A stretch of DNA of 10,332 nucleotides from JAUVKT01 sp964634565 (GTDB taxonomy: Bacteria; Bacteroidota; Bacteroidia; Bacteroidales; VadinHA17): positions 1-10,332 of the forward strand of contig CAZWLP010000079.1 in the NCBI GenBank assembly GCA_964634565.1, given 5' to 3'. The notes beneath the pieces were generated by a model that ran no database searches, was not told the DNA's origin, and saw nothing but the letters and a program-made list of their open reading frames with translations. The translations under genes were made by a program, and so were the position numbers. Of this stretch, positions 6,659-10,332 are shown piece after piece. Numbering within the stretch: position 1 is the stretch's first letter; each line of letters begins with the position of its first letter.

Positions 6659-7750
6659 ATGGCACAACAATATTTAGATCATTCAAAAGCAATCTTAACC
6701 TCGAATCGTTCAAATTTTAAAGGAGGAAGTAAGGGGTCCGGAATAATTTCCTTATTCGGGTACCAGAATGAATATGATCTTAGTGAAGGGTATCCCCTGC
6801 TTACAACCAAGAAGATGGCTACAAGATCTATGTTTCACGAAACAATATGGTTCCTGAGGGGTGATACAAATATTAAATATCTGGAAGACAATAACTGCCC
6901 TATCTGGAGACCTGACGCTTTTCAGGATAATCTTCCAGCAATGCAGAAAGAAGGAATCTTTCCTGAAAGTATTGTAAAATATTCTCCCGATTGGGATAAG
7001 GCTATGCAGGAATATGGTCAGAGAATAAAGGAAGATTCTGAGTTTGCAGTAAGGTGGGGAGATGCAGGACCCATTTATGGAAAACAGTGGAGAAGGTGGG
7101 AGTATTTTGATCACAACAAAGGGATGTTTATTGAAATAGATCAGGTAGGGAAAATGATAGAGGGTCTAAGAAAGAAGCCTACGGGTAAAAAGCATATTGT
7201 TGACTCATGGAATCCAGGAGACACACCAAATATGTCTCTGCCACCATGCCACGTTCTCTACCAGGCAACTGCAAATGAAGAAGGCGAGATGGAATTGCAG
7301 CTTTACCAGAGAAGTTGTGATCAGTTTTTAGGTGTTCCTTTCAATATAGCCAGCTATGCTGCTCTTACCCAGGTAATTGCCCAGGAGGCAGGAATGGTTC
7401 CTAAAACGTTTATCCACACCTTTGGTGATTCACATTTTTACTCCAGTATTGGAAAGAGAACTCAATGGCACAGAGATAATTTCAGGGAATTGCAGAAAAA
7501 AGTAAAAAGTGTTTCTAAAAGAGAAGAATATCTGGATGTAGTTGATTGGATTAATAAGAACGCTCCCTCTGACGGAAATGAAGAAAAATATGATCATGTT
7601 ACCGCAATTCTTGAGCAAATGTCAAGAGAGCCCAGGGCTCTGCCTCAACTACATATAGCAAAAAAACCTTTTGATCAGCTGACTATCGATGATTTTGTTG
7701 TAGAGAACTACGACCCTCATCCTCCGATCAGAAGGAGTATGGCTGTTTAA
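6659..7750 (+). CDS. thyA: thymidylate synthase ThyA, enlarged and divergent
   Basis: ThyA methylates dUMP to dTMP using methylenetetrahydrofolate. The catalytic cysteine is C197 in SLPPCHVLYQ. Other hallmarks are GPIYGKQWR (137-145), QRSCDQFLGVPFN (217-229) with N229 marking uracil rather than cytosine specificity, GDSHFY with H259 and Y261, SREPR (322-326), YDPHPPI, and a C-terminal MAV. The protein is 363 residues, against 264 for E. coli. Roughly 35-40 extra residues lie between IWRPDAF (82-88) and RWGDAGP (132-138), and another block of about 35 between the H/Y motif and SREPR. Phosphate contacts differ: the usual paired arginines before IIVSAWN are K177-K178, and the N-terminal RTGTG arginine position reads SKGSG; only R218 is kept. 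No dihydrofolate reductase gene follows, although thyA-folA pairs are common. dTMP synthesis remains the best call, but substrate affinity may differ. Confidence 0.92.
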   Translation: MAQQYLDHSKAILTSNRSNFKGGSKGSGIISLFGYQNEYDLSEGYPLLTTKKMATRSMFHETIWFLRGDTNIKYLEDNNCPIWRPDAFQDNLPAMQKEGIFPESIVKYSPDWDKAMQEYGQRIKEDSEFAVRWGDAGPIYGKQWRRWEYFDHNKGMFIEIDQVGKMIEGLRKKPTGKKHIVDSWNPGDTPNMSLPPCHVLYQATANEEGEMELQLYQRSCDQFLGVPFNIASYAALTQVIAQEAGMVPKTFIHTFGDSHFYSSIGKRTQWHRDNFRELQKKVKSVSKREEYLDVVDWINKNAPSDGNEEKYDHVTAILEQMSREPRALPQLHIAKKPFDQLTIDDFVVENYDPHPPIRRSMAV

Positions 7751-7769
7751 GCAACAGTCTTTTATTTTT
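7741..7769 (+). terminator. intrinsic terminator of thyA, overlapping its stop codon
   Basis: GGCTGTT at 7741-7747 pairs with AACAGTC at 7753-7759 (seven pairs, one of them G-U) around the loop TAAGC, which contains most of the thyA stop codon. The T-rich tract TTTTATTTTT (7760-7769) follows directly, the arrangement expected of a Rho-independent terminator. The end of the T-tract also spells TATTTTTG (7763-7770), a -7 promoter match, so the same bases might start the next transcript. Confidence 0.6.
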
Positions 7770-7793
7770 GCCATAATACCAGGATATACAGAC

Positions 7794-7805
7794 TCTTTGC
7801 AAAGA
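7794..7805. repeat. 12-bp perfect palindrome before the NUDIX-like gene
   Basis: TCTTTGCAAAGA is a perfect palindrome ending 7 bases before the TTG start at 7813. It could be an operator, or could partly hide the initiation region in the mRNA. It has no spacer, so it is unlikely to fold as a hairpin. The functional role is not established from sequence. Confidence 0.3.
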
Positions 7806-7812
7806 ATATATT

Positions 7813-8424
7813 TTGGATGAACTAGTGTTTGCTATACCAACAGCCAGGCTGTGGGATATTATAAGATATAAGGAAAAGGGTTTAATCCCTGGAAACAGTG
7901 CTATATTAAACTCTATTGTTCAATATGGCATATTTCGCAGCAGGGATAAACTTGAAAATGACTCATCGTTTAAACAAATAATTCCATATGCTATAATATC
8001 TTTCCAGGGATCATACTATCTTTTCAGACGTAGTTCCGGTCAGAGAGAAAAGAGATTACACAATAAATTGTCACTGGGTGTTGGTGGACACATGAATCCT
8101 GAAGTTTCAAATGATTATAATGAGCAATATGTAATTAATGAACTTCAGAGAGAAATATTTGAAGAGCTCAGCTTATTAAACAATTGCTTTATCGAAAGCA
8201 TTGAATTTATTGGTTTTATTAATGATGATACAATACCTGTTGGAACAGCTCATATCGGACTATTATATGATATTAGGGTATCAGACATGAATCTGTCTGT
8301 AAAGGAAACAGATAAAATGAGCGCAGAATGGGTTAACAAAGCCGATCTGACTAAATTCTACGAACTGCTGGAAACATGGACAAAAATTACCTTCGACTAC
8401 TATATAAAAACACAGGCAAGATAA
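7813..8424 (+). CDS. NUDIX-like predicted phosphoesterase (COG4112 type)
   Basis: The 203-residue protein resembles the little-studied family described as predicted phosphoesterases related to MutT. The N-terminus FAIPTARLW and the central QIIPYAIISF and YYLFRR are typical of it. The NUDIX segment runs GVGGHMN (about 89-95) through ELQREIFEELSL (about 110-121). The REIFEEL core is intact, but the distance to the preceding glutamate is one residue off the classical GX5EX7REUXEEXGU pattern, so metal binding may be slightly altered. No biochemical substrate is known to me for this family. The start is TTG: an in-frame stop lies at 7774-7776 with no ATG or GTG between; a GTG at 7825 would trim four residues. 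It lies 31 bases before rsgA and probably shares its transcript. Nucleotide or capped-RNA hydrolysis is possible, not shown. Confidence 0.8.
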   Translation: MDELVFAIPTARLWDIIRYKEKGLIPGNSAILNSIVQYGIFRSRDKLENDSSFKQIIPYAIISFQGSYYLFRRSSGQREKRLHNKLSLGVGGHMNPEVSNDYNEQYVINELQREIFEELSLLNNCFIESIEFIGFINDDTIPVGTAHIGLLYDIRVSDMNLSVKETDKMSAEWVNKADLTKFYELLETWTKITFDYYIKTQAR

Positions 8425-8455
8425 AGAGTGTATTAAATAAATAACAGGCAAAAAA

Positions 8456-9523
8456 GTGAAATTAGAAGATTTAGGATATAACAATAAGATTGAAGAATCA
8501 AGGATTGAGAAAAAGTTAAATATTGATGAAATAGGCAGAGTTATTGCAGAACATAAGGAAAGATATACAGTAAAAACAGCTAAATCTGAATTTGAAGCCG
8601 AAATAACCGGAAATATGAGATTCTCGGCTACCAGTCGTGAAGATTTCCCGGCTGTGGGTGATTGGGTTGCGTTAACAAACTATGATTCGGAATTTGCGAT
8701 AATCTATAAGATTCTGCCCAGGTTCTCAAGCATTAAACGACAGGCTGTCGGAAAAACCGGAGAGGTTCAAGTAATAGCAGCAAATATTGATTATGCATTT
8801 TTGGTTCAGTCTGTTGACAGGGATTTTAATATCAACAGACTTGAGAGGTACCTTAGCATCTGCTATTCAGCTAAAATTGAGCCCATAATTGTACTCAGCA
8901 AGACTGATCTGGTAGATAAAGAAAGGAGACATACTATTATTGACAGTATTAAACTTCGTGTCAATAATGTACCTGTTATTGCAGTAAGTAATAAAACTGA
9001 AAATGGATATAGCGCTATCAGAGAGATTATCAAAGAAGGAAAGACTTACTGCCTGCTCGGTTCTTCAGGCAGCGGAAAATCAACCCTAATAAATAATCTG
9101 TCAGGCAAGTATTTGATGAAAACAGGTGAAATCAGCCAGAGCACAAATAAAGGTCGGCATATTACCAGTCACAGGGAATTAACTATTCTTGAGACCGGAG
9201 GTATATTAATTGATAATCCGGGGATGAAAGAAGTAGGTATTACCGATTCAACAGGCGGACTGGAAACCACATTCGACATTATTCTCAGATTCTCTGAAAA
9301 TTGTAAATTCAAAAATTGCACCCACACAAATGAGATAGATTGTTCTGTTATTGAAGCTGTTGAGAATGGAGTAATAGACAAAGCTTCATACAATAATTAC
9401 CTCAAAATGGAAAAAGAAAAGGCACATTTTGATTCCACAATTGCAGAGAAAAGAAAAAAAGATAAAGAATTAGGAAAAACCATTAAGAATTATAAAAAAC
9501 ATATACACAAAAAAAAGGACTAA
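8456..9523 (+). CDS. rsgA: RsgA-type ribosome small subunit-dependent GTPase
   Basis: RsgA is a circularly permuted GTPase that acts late in 30S subunit maturation. The 355-residue protein has an N-terminal OB-fold region (about 25-100, with VGDWV at 67-71). The motifs follow in permuted order: G4 LSKTDL (147-152), P-loop GSSGSGKS (202-209), NKGRHIT (231-237) and G3 DNPG (253-256). A zinc knuckle has C283, C288, H290 and C296. The lysine-rich tail (about 320-355) is likely RNA-binding. G4 reads SKTD in place of the common NKxD, and G3 reads DNPG in place of DTPG; both look like tolerated variants. The length and the MKLEDLGY beginning fit the longer RsgA subgroup, so a shorter RsgA may exist elsewhere in the genome. 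The start is GTG: an in-frame stop lies at 8438-8440 and no ATG intervenes. It probably follows the NUDIX gene in one transcript. Confidence 0.92.
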   Translation: MKLEDLGYNNKIEESRIEKKLNIDEIGRVIAEHKERYTVKTAKSEFEAEITGNMRFSATSREDFPAVGDWVALTNYDSEFAIIYKILPRFSSIKRQAVGKTGEVQVIAANIDYAFLVQSVDRDFNINRLERYLSICYSAKIEPIIVLSKTDLVDKERRHTIIDSIKLRVNNVPVIAVSNKTENGYSAIREIIKEGKTYCLLGSSGSGKSTLINNLSGKYLMKTGEISQSTNKGRHITSHRELTILETGGILIDNPGMKEVGITDSTGGLETTFDIILRFSENCKFKNCTHTNEIDCSVIEAVENGVIDKASYNNYLKMEKEKAHFDSTIAEKRKKDKELGKTIKNYKKHIHKKKD

Positions 9524-9579
9524 TCACAATCCTCGTATTAGCCAGTTGCCTTAATTACCTGCCCTGGAAATTACTGATA

Positions 9580-9587
9580 TATCTTTG
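9580..9587 (+). promoter_or_regulatory. candidate -7 promoter element of cheD
   Basis: TATCTTTG matches TAnnTTTG at every fixed base. A TTA at 9555-9557 lies 22 bases upstream as a possible poor -33. Transcription would begin near 9593-9596, leaving about 23-26 bases before the ATG at 9619. This suggests cheD is not dependent on rsgA transcription. Confidence 0.45.
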
Positions 9588-9618
9588 GATAACAATATCT
9601 CACTTTTAATTCTTAAGC

Positions 9619-10110
9619 ATGACTAGAATAATATATGTAAATACCGGGGAAGTAAAAATTGGAGACAAAGAAACAATTCTTAATTCAGGTGCCATTGGAT
9701 CGTGCCTGGCTGTAACCATGTATAATCCAATAAAAAGAACCGGAGCTATGGCGCATATAATGCTACCAGGGTTTTCCCCCAGCCAAAAAGAAAATTCTAA
9801 TACAAAATATGCCAGAAATGCAATTAACGAACTATTAAAGCTTATAAGCGATGAGAATAACGATTTAAGCGAATTAGAAACCTGCATTATTGGTGGAGCA
9901 AATGTACTAAACAGGCCAAGCGATAAGATAGGTGAGAACAATATTAAGTCTGTCGAAGTACTGCTTAATGAGGTGGGAATAAATATATGTGCAAGGGCAG
10001 TAGGTGGTCTCGAAAGGAGGACGGCTATTTTCGATATTAAAAAGGGATGTGTTTTTTTCACGGTAGGCGATTCAAAACAGAAAATTCTCTGGCAAAACGG
10101 AAGTCTATAA
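9619..10110 (+). CDS. cheD: CheD chemoreceptor glutamine deamidase
   Basis: CheD deamidates selected glutamines of methyl-accepting chemotaxis receptors to glutamate; in some bacteria it also stimulates the CheY phosphatase CheC. The 163-residue length is normal. The catalytic cysteine is C29 in GAIGSC and the catalytic histidine is H46 in GAMAHIMLP. The third active-site position, threonine in Thermotoga CheD, is S23 here, a conservative change. Other family features are KYARNAINELL, IIGGANVLNR, IGENNI, and the C-terminal VGGLERRTAIFDIKKG. No cheA, cheB, cheC, cheR or receptor gene is in the window; the next gene begins like a PAS-domain sensor, 78 bases downstream. Its partner receptor is therefore unknown. 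An overlapping minus-strand frame of 151 codons is a shadow. Confidence 0.92.
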   Translation: MTRIIYVNTGEVKIGDKETILNSGAIGSCLAVTMYNPIKRTGAMAHIMLPGFSPSQKENSNTKYARNAINELLKLISDENNDLSELETCIIGGANVLNRPSDKIGENNIKSVEVLLNEVGINICARAVGGLERRTAIFDIKKGCVFFTVGDSKQKILWQNGSL

Positions 10111-10123
10111 AATAAATATGTAC

Positions 10124-10136
10124 ATTGGTATCCAAT
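10124..10136 (+). terminator. weak terminator-like hairpin after cheD
   Basis: ATTGG at 10124-10128 pairs with CCAAT at 10132-10136 across a TAT loop and is followed by TATTTT. The stem is only five pairs and the T-tract is short and interrupted, so termination would be partial at best and read-through into the PAS gene is possible. Confidence 0.25.
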
Positions 10137-10161
10137 TATTTTAAGATAAATTGTCGGAGAA

Positions 10162-10177
10162 TATTAGGACTCTAATA
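10162..10177. repeat. short inverted repeat before the PAS-protein gene
   Basis: TATTAG at 10162-10167 and CTAATA at 10172-10177 form a six-base inverted repeat around GACT, ending 11 bases before the ATG at 10189. It could be an operator or a small mRNA hairpin near the ribosome site. No convincing TAnnTTTG element is seen in this gap. Confidence 0.25.
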
Positions 10178-10188
10178 ATACCATATTT

Positions 10189-10332
10189 ATGACCGCAAAC
10201 AATAAAGCTCCCAATGCATCGAAGGATTCTCGCAAAGAAATGCAAGAAAAACTAAAGGAGATCAGTGATCTTATGAAGGAGACGGAAAGGACTGCAAAAA
10301 TAGGAGGATGGAAGTTCAACCCTCTTACACTT
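10189..10332 (+). CDS. N-terminus of a probable PAS-domain sensor protein (partial)
   Basis: An ATG at 10189 opens a frame that runs to the window edge for 48 codons. The first 17 residues are polar and basic. A short amphipathic, possibly coiled-coil stretch follows (residues about 17-33), then ETERTAKIGGWKFNPLTL. The ERxAxIGGWxF/N pattern is the characteristic opening of a PAS domain in sensor histidine kinases and diguanylate cyclases. No signal peptide or membrane helix is seen so far, which suggests a cytoplasmic sensor. The output domain lies outside the window. Proximity to cheD suggests a signalling locus. Confidence 0.6.
   Translation, partial: MTANNKAPNASKDSRKEMQEKLKEISDLMKETERTAKIGGWKFNPLTL

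Noticed and set aside
6752..7114. Minus-strand frame of 120 codons inside thyA
   Set aside because: Fully contained in a well-conserved gene on the other strand, with no family features.
9524..9560. Possible terminator after rsgA (CTAAT/ATTAG)
   Set aside because: Only five pairs around a 12-base loop and no T-tract; too weak to call.
9606..10061. Minus-strand frame of 151 codons opposite cheD
   Set aside because: It lies almost wholly within the strongly supported cheD gene, has a serine/leucine/phenylalanine-rich composition typical of antisense shadows, and shows no family motif.
1..10332. CRISPR arrays, insertion sequences, tRNA or rRNA genes, riboswitches
   Set aside because: I saw no regularly spaced direct repeats, transposase genes with terminal repeats, cloverleaf patterns or known riboswitch cores; all gaps are under 215 bases.

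Overview
The window is an AT-rich stretch of bacterial chromosome in which every supportable gene reads on the + strand. It looks like a member of the Bacteroidota. Several gene starts are preceded by the TAnnTTTG -7 element typical of that phylum, Shine-Dalgarno sequences are mostly weak, and the proteins resemble Bacteroidota-type versions of their families. The phylum is an inference from promoter style and protein character; I cannot name a genus.

Layout from left to right: the last codons of an unidentified gene (1-54); a type II-like phosphatidylserine decarboxylase with an N-terminal membrane anchor (100-1074); a long U32-family protein resembling the 23S rRNA hydroxylase RlhA (1206-3446); a small secreted, probably outer-membrane, protein (3478-4068); a ZIP-family metal transporter with a TTG start (4232-5041); a RhlE-like DEAD-box RNA helicase, better started at 5172 than at an upstream TTG (5172-6446); a short doubtful coding remnant (6481-6603); a divergent, enlarged thymidylate synthase (6659-7750) followed by a good intrinsic terminator; a NUDIX-like predicted phosphoesterase with a TTG start (7813-8424); an RsgA-type ribosome-assembly GTPase with a GTG start (8456-9523); CheD, a chemoreceptor glutamine deamidase (9619-10110); and the first 48 codons of a probable PAS-domain signalling protein (from 10189).

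Most of this is housekeeping: membrane lipid synthesis, RNA and ribosome maturation (the U32 protein, the helicase and RsgA), nucleotide metabolism (ThyA, NUDIX) and metal uptake. The genes seem to be expressed mainly as single units or pairs (NUDIX with RsgA, U32 with the secreted protein), since candidate promoters lie before psd, the U32 gene, the helicase, thyA and cheD. The only signalling locus is cheD plus the PAS protein at the right edge, and it continues outside the window.

I see no CRISPR array, insertion sequence, tRNA, rRNA or clear defence or mobile system, and no strong evidence for a wholly new system. The points most worth a second look are the divergent phosphate-binding residues and two insertions of ThyA, the possible frameshifted small gene before thyA, the cheD-PAS pairing, and the palindrome in front of the ZIP transporter. 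No gene-free stretch exceeds 300 bases. The longest, 6447-6658, holds the small ORF and the thyA promoter candidate.
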